64,000 nt of DNA from Ruminococcus sp. zg-924 (lineage in GTDB: Bacteria > Bacillota > Clostridia > Oscillospirales > Acutalibacteraceae). Location of the stretch: assembly GCF_024433635.1 (NCBI RefSeq), contig NZ_WNJZ01000001.1, positions 62,001 to 126,000 on the forward strand, read 5' to 3'. The notes under the pieces were generated by a model. The model did not search any database, was not told the origin of the DNA, and saw nothing but the letters and a program-made list of their open reading frames with translations. A program made the position numbers and the translations under genes. Shown here one piece after another: positions 52,755 through 60,690 of this stretch; within the stretch, counting starts at the first letter, position 1, and every line of letters begins with the position of its first letter.

Positions 52755-54034
52755 GCGCAAAGATAACCGAGATTAAAAATGACAGACTTAATGAAAAATA
52801 CTATAAGATAGACCATGAATCGGGGCTTACCGTCTATGTGTTTCCAAAGGAGGGTTATAAGTCCACCTATGCTGTGTACGGCACGAACTTCGGCTCGGTG
52901 AACACTCACTTTGTTGCAGACGGCAAAGAGATAATCTCGCCCGACGGTATTGCACATTATCTTGAGCATAAGCTTTTTGAAAGCGAGGACGGCGACGCCT
53001 TTACAAAATATGCAAAGACCGGAGCAAATGCAAATGCCTATACTTCGTTTGAAAAAACCTGCTACCTTTTTTCCTGCTCAACTAAGCTTGAGGAGAACCT
53101 GAGAATACTCTTAAGCTTTGTTCAAAGCCCTTATTTTACAGATGAAACAGTTGCTAAGGAGCAGGGCATTATCGGGCAGGAAATAAGAATGTATGACGAT
53201 GCGCCTGATTGGCGAGTTATGTTCAACCTGCTTGGCGGAATGTACCACAACCACCCTGTAAAGGTTGATATAGCGGGAACCGTTGAGTCAATTGCTGCAA
53301 TCACACCGGCGAAGCTATATGAGTGCTACAACAGCTTTTACACTCCGGAGAATATGGCGCTGTGCGTTGTCGGCAATGCTGATGTTGATATGGTTGTAAG
53401 CCTTGTTGACGAGCTTGTGAAGAAGACAGAGAGCAAGCAGGTGGAGCGCATTTTTCCTGACGAGCCGTTGAGTGTTGCGACTGATTATGTGGAGCAGGTT
53501 CTGCCGGTTACGGTACCGCTTTTTCAGCTCGGTTTTAAGGCTGACGGCAGTGTGAAGCTAAGCGAGAAGCAGACAGCCGCCTGTGAGGTAATGCTGATGA
53601 CGCTTGCCTCAAACTATTCTCCTATGTATAAAGAGCTTATGGACAACGGGCTTATTAACGAAAGCTTTGGCTACGAACAGCTTGAGGGACCGTATTACAA
53701 CGGACTTTTGTTCAGCGGTGAATCAAAGAATCCGAAGGCGGCGGCTGAGATAATTAAAAAGCACGTTTCAAATGCACTTGAAAACGGACTTGACAAGGAC
53801 GATTTTGAGATAGCAAAAAAGGCTATTTACGCCGACTATGCTTCATATCTGAACAGTGTAAGCTCTATCGGCGGTGCGCTGATAAGCTGTGCGTTTACAG
53901 GCAGAGAGCTGTTCAAGACAATAGAGGCTGTGGCTCAGCTTGAAATTGAAGAGGCTGAAGAGATGCTCAAATTCCTGCTCAATCCCGAAAATACAACGCT
54001 TTCTGTTATAAGGGGAGGACAGGAAAATGTATAA
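52751..54034 (+). CDS. M16-family zinc metallopeptidase, YmfH type
   Basis: 427 residues with the inverted zinc motif HYLEHKLFES (HxxEH) near residue 66 and the downstream Glu in the EQGIIGQEIRMYDDAPDW segment. A cytoplasmic oligopeptidase that likely works with the YmfF-type subunit; substrates are unknown. It overlaps both neighbours, so ymfF-ymfH-lgt-folD is one operon. Confidence 0.9.
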   Translation: MSAKITEIKNDRLNEKYYKIDHESGLTVYVFPKEGYKSTYAVYGTNFGSVNTHFVADGKEIISPDGIAHYLEHKLFESEDGDAFTKYAKTGANANAYTSFEKTCYLFSCSTKLEENLRILLSFVQSPYFTDETVAKEQGIIGQEIRMYDDAPDWRVMFNLLGGMYHNHPVKVDIAGTVESIAAITPAKLYECYNSFYTPENMALCVVGNADVDMVVSLVDELVKKTESKQVERIFPDEPLSVATDYVEQVLPVTVPLFQLGFKADGSVKLSEKQTAACEVMLMTLASNYSPMYKELMDNGLINESFGYEQLEGPYYNGLLFSGESKNPKAAAEIIKKHVSNALENGLDKDDFEIAKKAIYADYASYLNSVSSIGGALISCAFTGRELFKTIEAVAQLEIEEAEEMLKFLLNPENTTLSVIRGGQENV

Positions 54035-54866
54035 TGTGTCGTTTCCTGACCTTGGAATAAACAATTTGCCGATTAATAAGGTCGCATTTACGATAGGTGA
54101 CCGTGAGATATACTGGTATGGCGTGATAATAGCCGCAGGACTTGTGCTTGCGGTGATTTACGCAATGACGGTGTGCAAAAAGCGTTTTGGTATTGACCCG
54201 GACAAGCTTTTGAACTGCACGATTGTCGGACTTATTACGGCAATTATAGGCGCAAGATTATATTATGTAGCGTTTGAATGGGAAACTTACAGCAAGGACC
54301 CGATGAAGATTTTCAGTATAAATGAAGGCGGACTTGCAATTTACGGCGGATTAATCGGCGCTTTGATAGGCGGGCTTATCGTTGCGAAAATATGCCGCCT
54401 GAACATACCGGCTGTTTTAGATGTTGCTGTGCTCGGATTCTTAATAGGGCAGGGAATAGGTCGCTGGGGAAACTTTATGAATCAGGAGGCGTTCGGAACA
54501 CCTACTGATTTGCCTTGGGGTATGGTAAGTGAAAACACAGGCGGCGTAGCCGTTCATCCGTGCTTTTTGTATGAAAGCTTATGGTGTTTGCTCGGATTTG
54601 TTTTGCTGCACTTCTTCAGCAAATATTTCAGAAAATATGACGGACAGATTTTTCTTATGTATCTTGTATGGTACGGAGTAGAGAGAATGGTTGTTGAGGG
54701 ACTGAGAACAGACAGCCTTATGACTCCGATATTCAATTTAAGGGTTTCTCAGGTATTGTCGGCGGCTTTGGTGATTGTCGGACTTGTGTTCCTGATAATC
54801 AATTTTGTTCACAAGAAGGACACCATAGCCGTACCGGTAAACAGACTGGAAAGGAAGAAAGCGTAA
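54027..54866 (+). CDS. lgt: prolipoprotein diacylglyceryl transferase
   Basis: Integral membrane enzyme that adds diacylglycerol to the lipobox Cys of lipoproteins, such as those at 7375, 41665 and 57458. 279 residues with about seven membrane segments, the Lgt signature GRWGNFMNQEAFG, the catalytic-region GARLYYVAFEW, and GLRTDSLM. It overlaps the upstream gene by 8 nt, with GGAGGACAGG before the ATG. Confidence 0.96.
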   Translation: MYNVSFPDLGINNLPINKVAFTIGDREIYWYGVIIAAGLVLAVIYAMTVCKKRFGIDPDKLLNCTIVGLITAIIGARLYYVAFEWETYSKDPMKIFSINEGGLAIYGGLIGALIGGLIVAKICRLNIPAVLDVAVLGFLIGQGIGRWGNFMNQEAFGTPTDLPWGMVSENTGGVAVHPCFLYESLWCLLGFVLLHFFSKYFRKYDGQIFLMYLVWYGVERMVVEGLRTDSLMTPIFNLRVSQVLSAALVIVGLVFLIINFVHKKDTIAVPVNRLERKKA

Positions 54867-55720
54867 TGGCAAGAATAATTGACGGTAAGGCGGTTTCAGC
54901 CGCTGTAAAAGAACAGGTTAAAGAGGAAACGGCAAGACTTAAGGAGAAGGGAATAGTTCCGGGTTTGGCTGTTGTAATTGTCGGTGACGACCCTGCTTCA
55001 AGAGTATATGTTAACAACAAGAAAAAGGCGTGTGAGCTTGTCGGCTTTCACTCTGAGGAGTATGCTTTAAGCGGAGAAACAACGCAGGAAGAGCTTTTGA
55101 CACTGGTTAAAAAACTTAATAATGATGACAAGATAAACGGAATTCTCGTTCAGCTTCCGCTTCCGAAGCACCTTGATGACAAGGCGGTTATTGCGGCTAT
55201 TGATCCGAAAAAGGACGTTGACGCATTCCACGCCGAGAATGTCGGTAAAATTATGATAGGCGACTACAAGTTTTTGCCATGCACACCTGCCGGAGTAATG
55301 GAGCTTTTGGCGAGTGAGAATATTGAAATAGAGGGCAAGAGTTGTGTAGTAATAGGCCGAAGCAACATTGTAGGAAAGCCAATGGCTATGCTTTTACTGC
55401 ACAGCAACGGTACTGTTACGATTACTCACAGTCGAACAAAAAATCTTAAGGAAATTTGCCTTGCGGCTGACATTATCGTAGCGGCGGTCGGCATACCTAA
55501 GTTTTTAAAGGCGGATATGGTCAAGGATGGTGCAGTTGTAATTGACGTTGGTATGGACAGGGATGAAAACGGCAAGCTGTGTGGCGACGTTGACTTTGCT
55601 GAGGTTGAGAAGAAGGCGGGGTATATTACTCCCGTTCCGGGCGGAGTAGGACCCATGACTATTGCAATGCTGATGAAAAACACTCTGATGTCTGCAAAGA
55701 TAGCAAACGGTTTAGTGTGA
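54866..55720 (+). CDS. folD: bifunctional methylenetetrahydrofolate dehydrogenase/cyclohydrolase
   Basis: Interconverts 5,10-methylene-, methenyl- and 10-formyl-THF. 284 residues. Motifs: VGDDPASRVYVNNKKKAC (catalytic Lys region), GILVQLPLPKHLD, FLPCTPAGVMELL, VVIGRSNIVGKPMAMLLL (NADP loop), and the closing PVPGGVGPMTIAMLMKNT. Its ATG shares a base with the lgt stop (TAATG). Confidence 0.97.
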   Translation: MARIIDGKAVSAAVKEQVKEETARLKEKGIVPGLAVVIVGDDPASRVYVNNKKKACELVGFHSEEYALSGETTQEELLTLVKKLNNDDKINGILVQLPLPKHLDDKAVIAAIDPKKDVDAFHAENVGKIMIGDYKFLPCTPAGVMELLASENIEIEGKSCVVIGRSNIVGKPMAMLLLHSNGTVTITHSRTKNLKEICLAADIIVAAVGIPKFLKADMVKDGAVVIDVGMDRDENGKLCGDVDFAEVEKKAGYITPVPGGVGPMTIAMLMKNTLMSAKIANGLV

Positions 55721-55774
55721 CGAAAATAAACAAAGGAAAAATGAATCTGTCGCATTAAGCCACAGCAAAAAAGA

Positions 55775-55804
55775 AACCGGGCAGCCCGAAAGGGTAGCCC
55801 GGTT
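55775..55804 (+). terminator. hairpin after folD, probable terminator
   Basis: AACCGGGC (55775-55782)/GCCCGGTT (55797-55804), with an inner GCCC/GGGT; the T-tract is weak. Confidence 0.55.
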
Positions 55805-55853
55805 AATGCTTTCTTGGTATAATTTAATTGCCACAAAAACACTTAGAAATTAG

Positions 55854-55882
55854 TTGACACAAAACCATTGCTGTGCTAATAT
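55854..55882 (+). promoter_or_regulatory. promoter of the candidate antitoxin RNA
   Basis: TTGACA (55854-55859), 17 bp, extended -10 TGCTAATAT (hexamer 55877-55882). It drives a region with no plus-strand gene. Confidence 0.75.
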
Positions 55883-55888
55883 AATAGT

Positions 55889-55984
55889 GTAAAGGAACGG
55901 TTTTAGCTGTTCCGCTATCACATTTAAATTATTTTAACAATAACCGTTCTGTGGTGCGAACACAGGGCGGTTATTTCTTTTTTA
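55889..55984 (+). ncRNA. candidate antisense antitoxin RNA of a type I toxin-antitoxin module
   Basis: The interval from the predicted start to a strong terminator: AACCGTTCTGTG (55942-55953) pairs with CACAGGGCGGTT (55961-55972) using two G-U pairs only on this strand, then TATTTCTTTTTT. It covers the last codons and the predicted 3' region of the oppositely transcribed 27-codon gene. The layout mirrors TxpA/RatA-type type I modules of Bacillus. Inference; not homologous at sequence level as far as I can tell. Confidence 0.65.
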
Positions 55985-56054
55985 TATCATCAATGACTAC
56001 CTTTACAGTAATCAGAACAATTACATATGTAAGTAATAAAATCACTTCTGACAT
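55971..56054 (-). CDS. 27-residue hydrophobic peptide, candidate type I (holin-like) toxin
   Basis: Reads MSEVILLLTYVIVLITVKVV plus IDDIKKK: one membrane-spanning helix with a charged Lys tail, as in small type I toxins and holin-like toxins of Firmicutes. An unusually strong AAAGGGGGTG lies 7 nt before the ATG at 56054 but can be locked in a hairpin with CTCCCTT just upstream. It has its own promoter (56142-56114) and faces an antisense RNA across its 3' end. Pore formation or membrane depolarisation is the expected activity, by analogy only. Confidence 0.65.
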   Translation of the reverse strand: MSEVILLLTYVIVLITVKVVIDDIKKK

Positions 56055-56061
56055 AATATAC

Positions 56062-56081
56062 ACCCCCTTTCGCAAGGGAGC
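56062..56081 (-). promoter_or_regulatory. hairpin sequestering the toxin ribosome-binding site
   Basis: On the minus strand CTCCCTT, a 4-nt loop, then AGGGGG: seven pairs covering the AAGGGGG of the ribosome-binding site. Type I toxin mRNAs often need such a structure to be opened before translation. Confidence 0.55.
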
Positions 56082-56113
56082 TGAAACAGCCGCCGCCATT
56101 CCTTTACTATGCT

Positions 56114-56142
56114 ATTGTATCATAAATTGTTGCACTTTTCAA
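56114..56142 (-). promoter_or_regulatory. promoter of the candidate toxin gene
   Basis: On the minus strand TTGAAA (56142-56137), 17 bp, extended -10 TGATACAAT (hexamer 56119-56114). The leader is about 53 nt. Confidence 0.75.
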
Positions 56143-56164
56143 CGATATATCGCTTGCGCAACAT

Positions 56165-56332
56165 AATAGTGAAGTTTGCTGTGGCCAAGTGAAGCAGCGG
56201 CAATGCCGCTGTGAAGTATCGTGCTTATGCACGAAGTGAAGTTAAGTGTGCCACCCACGCCCGCAGGCACTTCACTAGCGAAGCGAGCTTCACGCACCGA
56301 AGGTGTGCTTAACGTGCCGCAAGGCACACTTA
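56165..56332. repeat. array of short hairpins separated by GTGAAG/CTTCAC
   Basis: GTGAAG occurs at 56169, 56189, 56211 and 56236, and CTTCAC at 56260 and 56288. Between them are small palindromes: AGCGGCA-A-TGCCGCT (56196-56210), TCGTGC-TTAT-GCACGA (56219-56234), GAAGC-GA-GCTTC, GCACC-GAA-GGTGTGC, GTGCC-GCAA-GGCAC. No coding potential. Confidence 0.8.
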
Positions 56333-56337
56333 GTTAA

Positions 56338-56379
56338 AAAGAAACCTCTTTTGTCTTAGTAGACAAAAGAGGTTTCTTT
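56338..56379 (-). terminator. terminator of the tRNA-Gln/tRNA-Pro transcript
   Basis: A perfect 18-bp stem beginning AAAGAAACCTCTTTTGTC (56338-56355) with its complement at 56362-56379. The AT content gives T-runs on both sides, and it lies 3 nt past the CCA end of tRNA-Pro. Confidence 0.8.
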
Positions 56380-56382
56380 ACA

Positions 56383-56459
56383 TGGTCGAGGTGACAGGAC
56401 TTGAACCTGCGGCTTCTTCGTCCCGAACGAAGCACTCTACCAAACTGAGCTACACCTCG
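56383..56459 (-). tRNA. tRNA-Pro (anticodon CGG)
   Basis: 77 nt with encoded CCA. Acceptor stem CGAGGTG/CACCTCG, discriminator A, anticodon stem CTTCG/CGAAG with loop TTCGGGA (anticodon CGG, reads CCG), T arm GCAGG-TTCAAGT-CCTGT. Confidence 0.96.
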
Positions 56460-56466
56460 AAATATA

Positions 56467-56488
56467 AAGCCCCGAATGTTCGGGGCTT
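56467..56488 (-). terminator. hairpin between the two tRNA genes
   Basis: Perfect 10-bp stem AAGCCCCGAA (56467-56476)/TTCGGGGCTT (56479-56488), tail TATATTT on the minus strand; a processing site or partial terminator. Confidence 0.6.
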
Positions 56489-56490
56489 GT

Positions 56491-56564
56491 TGGCTGCGGA
56501 ACTAGGATTCGAACCCAGACAAACAGAGTCAGAGTCTGTCGTGCTACCCTTACACAATTCCGCA
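56491..56564 (-). tRNA. tRNA-Gln (anticodon CTG)
   Basis: 74 nt with encoded CCA. Acceptor stem TGCGGAA/TTCCGCA with U1-A72 and discriminator G, as usual for tRNA-Gln. Anticodon stem ACAGA/TCTGT, loop CTCTGAC (anticodon CTG). Confidence 0.96.
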
Positions 56565-56583
56565 TCACTGAACAGCAATATAT

Positions 56584-56611
56584 ATTATATCCGTTTTTTT
56601 GGAAATGTCAA
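56584..56611 (-). promoter_or_regulatory. promoter of the tRNA genes
   Basis: On the minus strand TTGACA (56611-56606), 16 bp, TATAAT (56589-56584), 20 nt before tRNA-Gln. Confidence 0.8.
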
Positions 56612-56734
56612 GACTTTTTTGTGATTTTTTCAATTAATTTAACCGTTATTCTTCAAGCAGACTAAAGCGGCTGTACAAAGTGTTTTCGGTACAGCCGTTT
56701 GTTGACAAGCTTGCGGTTTTGTTTTTGGTTATTA

Positions 56735-57163
56735 TTAGTTTTCATCCTGCGCTAATGAAAACATGATGCATTGTGCAATGCCGGACTTTGGAGCGTCGCT
56801 GTATGGCTTTGCTTCACAGCCGATAACAACGGTTTGCGTTTGTGTTGTGCCGTCAGTGAATTTAACCGTTACGTCAATTAAGGTGTTTTTTAGCAGTTTG
56901 TTGAAGATTTTGACCTCTGTTTCAACATCTTCTGAAATATCCTCTATATCGCCAAACAGTTGATTATATTCCTCTTTGGATAAATCTGTTACTCCGACAA
57001 TATCAATGCAAAAATCATCAGCTTCCTGGTTTTCGTAGTCCAAGGTAAAGCTTGAATATTGTTCGAGATATGCTATCTGACCGTCTTGAGCTTTTGGAGA
57101 ACGAGAGCCTACGTTGAGTGTGTTTTCAAGTTCGGTGCCGGAGATAACGGGGTTGTAGATGTT
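56735..57163 (-). pseudogene. N-terminally truncated or start-less hypothetical gene
   Basis: An open frame of about 142 codons reads NIYNPVISGTELENTLNVGS through DCEAKPYSDAPKSG-like sequence to the stop at 56735, with protein-like composition (acidic, with TVKFTDGTTQTQTVVIG). There is no ATG, GTG or TTG with a ribosome-binding site at its beginning; the only internal start is a bare TTG at 57043. In-frame TAA lies at 57193-57191. Upstream is a direct repeat of ATGTTTAATAT, consistent with a deletion scar. I recognise no family. Confidence 0.5.
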
Positions 57164-57273
57164 TAATATTGTATAAATGTTTAATATGGATTATTGTAGG
57201 TTTTATATGCTTTGAAAAAGTGCACAAAAAAATCAGAAATTTTAATGCGAAAGGATAAAAAATAATATATGTA

Positions 57274-57302
57274 TTGCTTTTTAATTTTTTGTGTGATATT
57301 AT
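57274..57302 (+). promoter_or_regulatory. promoter of the sugar ABC importer operon
   Basis: TTGCTT (57274-57279), 17 bp, extended -10 TGATATTAT (hexamer 57297-57302). A second TTGACA (57304-57309)/TATAAT (57325-57330) pair has only 15-bp spacing and may be a weaker second promoter. The leader exceeds 120 nt, leaving room for control. Confidence 0.65.
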
Positions 57303-57457
57303 ATTGACAGAAAGGGCGAGTTGCTATAATATTTTCGTCAATATTGCACAAATCGACCTTTTCTGTTCATCCGTACTATTTTCCGCATTTTTGCATATTT
57401 GCGGTTGATAGATTATTTAAAATGGTAAATACAAAAAGAGAAAGAAGGACTAAGATT

Positions 57458-58813
57458 ATGCGCAGATTATCAAAAATCTTAGCATTCGGTATGGCTGCTT
57501 GCATGGCTGCAACAGCATTTGTCGGATGCGGCTCAACAACAAATTCAAGCTCAGACGCTCCGGCGGCTTCGGGCGACGCTTCAAAGGGAAAGGTTTATTA
57601 CCTTAACTTTAAGCCGGAACAGGATAAGCAGTGGCAGGAACTTGCTAAGGCTTACACAGAAGAAACAGGTACAGAGGTTAAGGTGTTTACAGCGGCTGAA
57701 GGTCAGTATGAGCAGACGCTTACAGCAGAGATGGATAAGGCTGATGCTCCTACACTGTTCCAGGTTAACGGCCCTGTTGGCTATGCTAACTGGAAGGATT
57801 TCTGTTATGACCTTGCAGGCTCAGACTTCAGCAAGGAGCTTAAGTCCGATGAATTTGCACTTAAAGACGGCGACAAGATTCCGGGTATTGCTTATGTTAT
57901 TGAAACATACGGCATTATCTACAACAAGACATTACTTGACAAATACTTTGGTTCAGACTTTGCAACCATCAAGAAGATTGAAGACCTCAATAGCTTCACA
58001 GCTCTTAAGACAGTTGCAGAGGAAATTCAGAAGAATAAAGATGCTCTCGGCGTAGACGGTGCGTTCACATCAGCAGGTATGGACGGCTCATCTGACTGGA
58101 GATTTAAGACTCACCTTGCAAATATGCCTATCTACTATGAATACAAGGATAAGGGTATTTCTCAGACAGACGCTATCGAGGGAACATATCTTGAAAACTA
58201 CAAGAACATTTGGGATCTCTACATAAACAACTCAACCTGCGATAAGACTGAGCTTGCCAGCAAGACCGGTGCAGACGCAGAAACAGAGTTCAAGACAGGT
58301 AAGGCTGTATTCTATCAGAACGGCACATGGGCTTACGGCAATGTAAAGGACGACGGCAAAGCAGGACTTAAGGACGACGAGTTTGGTATGCTCCCGATTT
58401 ACATTGGCGCTAAGGGCGAAGAGAAGCAGGGACTTTGCACAGGTTCTGAGAACTATTGGTGTGTAAACAGCAAGGCTTCAGCAGACGACATTGCAGCTAC
58501 ACTTAAGTTTATGCATTGGTGCGTAACAAGTGATAAGGCTACAACAGCTCTTGCTGAGGATATGGGCTTTGTAATTCCGTTTAAGTCAGCTAAGGCTGCT
58601 ACAAACCCGCTTGTTACTATCGCTGACCAGTACGTTTCTGATGGCACAGTATCAGTATCTTGGAACTTCTCATCAATTCCGTCAGAGGATTGGAAAAACG
58701 GCGTTGGCGCTGCTCTTACACAGTATGCAGCAGGCACAAGTGAGTGGGACGCTGTTAAGGCTGCTTTCGTAGACGGCTGGAAAATAGAGTATGCAAAGGC
58801 TCACCAGGGCTAA
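57458..58813 (+). CDS. ABC transporter sugar-binding lipoprotein (family 1 extracellular solute-binding protein)
   Basis: 451 residues. Lipoprotein signal peptide (MRRLSKILAFGMAACMAATA, lipobox FVGC). The solute-binding fold shows YYLNFKPEQDKQWQELAKAY, TLFQVNGPVGYANW, IETYGIIYNKTLLDKYFG, GKAVFYQNGTWAYGN and a C-terminal EDWKNGVGAALTQYAAG. It resembles maltodextrin or oligosaccharide binders, but specificity is not readable. ATG 57458 is chosen for AAGGAC and the signal peptide; earlier in-frame starts would spoil it. First gene of a binding protein-permease-permease operon. Confidence 0.9.
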   Translation: MRRLSKILAFGMAACMAATAFVGCGSTTNSSSDAPAASGDASKGKVYYLNFKPEQDKQWQELAKAYTEETGTEVKVFTAAEGQYEQTLTAEMDKADAPTLFQVNGPVGYANWKDFCYDLAGSDFSKELKSDEFALKDGDKIPGIAYVIETYGIIYNKTLLDKYFGSDFATIKKIEDLNSFTALKTVAEEIQKNKDALGVDGAFTSAGMDGSSDWRFKTHLANMPIYYEYKDKGISQTDAIEGTYLENYKNIWDLYINNSTCDKTELASKTGADAETEFKTGKAVFYQNGTWAYGNVKDDGKAGLKDDEFGMLPIYIGAKGEEKQGLCTGSENYWCVNSKASADDIAATLKFMHWCVTSDKATTALAEDMGFVIPFKSAKAATNPLVTIADQYVSDGTVSVSWNFSSIPSEDWKNGVGAALTQYAAGTSEWDAVKAAFVDGWKIEYAKAHQG

Positions 58814-58890
58814 TCGTTAATTTATACGCTTAATCGAAGGGGAGCGGTAACGCTCCCTTTCTTGATGAATCAACAAAGGAGGGGATTCCT

Positions 58891-59757
58891 TTGACAAAAA
58901 TGAAGAAATGGTACTTTCTTATTTTTGTTTTGCCTACCTTGGCGGCGTTTGCAATAGGTTTTATATATCCGTTTTTCCAGGGTATATATCTTTCGTTTTG
59001 TAAATTTATTACCACCAGCAATGCAACCTTTGTCGGCTTTAATAACTATGTAACTGCCTTACAGGACGATTCATTTAAATACGCATTTTGGTTTACAGTA
59101 ATGTTCGTTGTTGTTTCTGTTATTCTTATAAATGTATTGGCATTTGCTATTGCTTATGTTCTTACTTTGGGTATCAAGGGCAGTAACGTGTTCAGAACAG
59201 TGTTCTTTATGCCAAACCTTATCGGCGGTATTGTTCTTGGATTTATATGGCAGCAGATTTTTGACGGTATTCTTAAATACTACGGCACTTCAATTGTCCT
59301 TAATGAAACCTTCGGCTTCTGGGGGCTTGTTATTCTTATGTGCTGGCAGCAGGCGGGATATATGATGATTATTTATATTGCCGGCTTCCAGTCTATACCG
59401 AATCATCTTTATGAGGCGGCTAAGATTGACGGCGCTACAAAGTCAAAGATTCTTACCAAGATTACAATTCCTATGATGGCTCCGTCCATCACAATTTGTA
59501 CTTTCCTTACGCTTACAAACTCGTTCAAGCTCTTTGACCAGAACCTTGCGCTTACAAACGGTGCCCCGATTGATTTTTCAACGGGAGTTGCCATCAAGAA
59601 AACGCAAATGCTCGCGCTTGATATTTACAATACCTTCTATGCAAACAATAATTACAGAGGCGTAGGACAGGCAAAGGCGGTAATATTCTTTATTGTTGTT
59701 GCCGGAATTGCCCTTATTCAGCTTTACTTTACACGAAAGAGGGAGGTTCAGCAGTAA
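58891..59757 (+). CDS. ABC sugar transporter permease, MalF/UgpA-like
   Basis: 288 residues with six membrane segments and the EAA loop (YEAAKIDGATKSKILTKITI) that contacts the ATPase. The start is the TTG at 58891, 8 nt after AAAGGAGG; an ATG three codons later is too far from it. It follows the binding protein and overlaps the next permease gene by 1 nt. Confidence 0.92.
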   Translation: MTKMKKWYFLIFVLPTLAAFAIGFIYPFFQGIYLSFCKFITTSNATFVGFNNYVTALQDDSFKYAFWFTVMFVVVSVILINVLAFAIAYVLTLGIKGSNVFRTVFFMPNLIGGIVLGFIWQQIFDGILKYYGTSIVLNETFGFWGLVILMCWQQAGYMMIIYIAGFQSIPNHLYEAAKIDGATKSKILTKITIPMMAPSITICTFLTLTNSFKLFDQNLALTNGAPIDFSTGVAIKKTQMLALDIYNTFYANNNYRGVGQAKAVIFFIVVAGIALIQLYFTRKREVQQ

Positions 59758-60635
59758 TGGATAACGCTAAAAAATTTGACGCAACTGAGTTCAAGCAGCC
59801 GCGAAAAGTCGGAAAAATTGTTTTAACTGTTATTCTTTCAATAGTGTCGGTAATTTATGTTTCACCGATTTTTATTGTACTGTTTAACTCCTTTAAGGTT
59901 AAAACGGCTATCAGTGAAGAGCTGTTTATGCTTCCGACAAGTGAAACCTTTGTAGGGTTTGAAAACTACATAAGAGGTATGGTTTCCGGAAACTATCCGT
60001 TTTACAAGGCTGTTTTAATAAGCTTGTTCATAACCGTTGTAACTGTTTTTGTAATTCTTATTTGTACGGCTATGTGTGCATGGTACATTACAAGGGTTAA
60101 CAGCATTCTTTGCAAGATTATTTATTATTTCTGCATTTTCTCAATGATTGTTCCGTTCCAAATGGTTATGTTTACGCTTTCAAAAACAGCTAACGATCTT
60201 TCGCTTAACACTCCTTGGGGAATTGTAATTATTTACCTTGGCTTCGGCGCAGGACTTGCGATATTTATGTTTACCGGATTTGTCAAGTCGATTCCGCTTG
60301 AGATTGAGGAGTCGGCAAGCATTGACGGCGCAGGTCCGCTGAGAGTATTTTTCGGCATTGTTCTGCCGATAATGAAGCCGACCTTTATTTCCGTTGGTAT
60401 TCTTGAAACAATGTGGATTTGGAACGACTATCTGCTTCCGTATCTCGTACTTGACAAGAACGAATATAGAACAATACCGATTCAGATTCAATATCTTAAC
60501 GGCAGCTACGGTCAGTCTGACACCGGCGCTATTATGGCGCTTGTTGTTGTCAGCATTATTCCGATTATTATTTTCTACTTTTCCTGCCAAAAGCACATTA
60601 TCAAGGGTATTGTTTCAGGCGCTGTTAAGGGATAA
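59757..60635 (+). CDS. ABC sugar transporter permease, MalG/UgpE-like
   Basis: 292 residues, six membrane segments, EAA loop as EIEESASIDGAGPLRVFFGI. It pairs with the preceding permease. No ATPase gene follows (a terminator does), so a shared MsmX/MsiK-type ATPase encoded elsewhere is expected. The long N-terminal cytoplasmic stretch before the first membrane segment is normal for this family. Confidence 0.92.
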   Translation: MDNAKKFDATEFKQPRKVGKIVLTVILSIVSVIYVSPIFIVLFNSFKVKTAISEELFMLPTSETFVGFENYIRGMVSGNYPFYKAVLISLFITVVTVFVILICTAMCAWYITRVNSILCKIIYYFCIFSMIVPFQMVMFTLSKTANDLSLNTPWGIVIIYLGFGAGLAIFMFTGFVKSIPLEIEESASIDGAGPLRVFFGIVLPIMKPTFISVGILETMWIWNDYLLPYLVLDKNEYRTIPIQIQYLNGSYGQSDTGAIMALVVVSIIPIIIFYFSCQKHIIKGIVSGAVKG

Positions 60636-60656
60636 AATTTTAGTTTACAAAAAATT

Positions 60657-60690
60657 ACTCCGACTCAACCGAGCCGGAGTATTTTTTATA
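60657..60690. terminator. bidirectional terminator, ABC operon and 60686 gene
   Basis: ACTCCGACTC (60657-60666)/GAGCCGGAGT (60671-60680) with one mismatch, then ATTTTTTAT on the plus strand and AATTTTTTG on the minus strand. Confidence 0.75.

Noticed and set aside
56165-56332. Hairpin array considered as a CRISPR array
   Set aside because: Repeats are 6 bp, spacers are palindromes of uneven length, and no cas genes are nearby.
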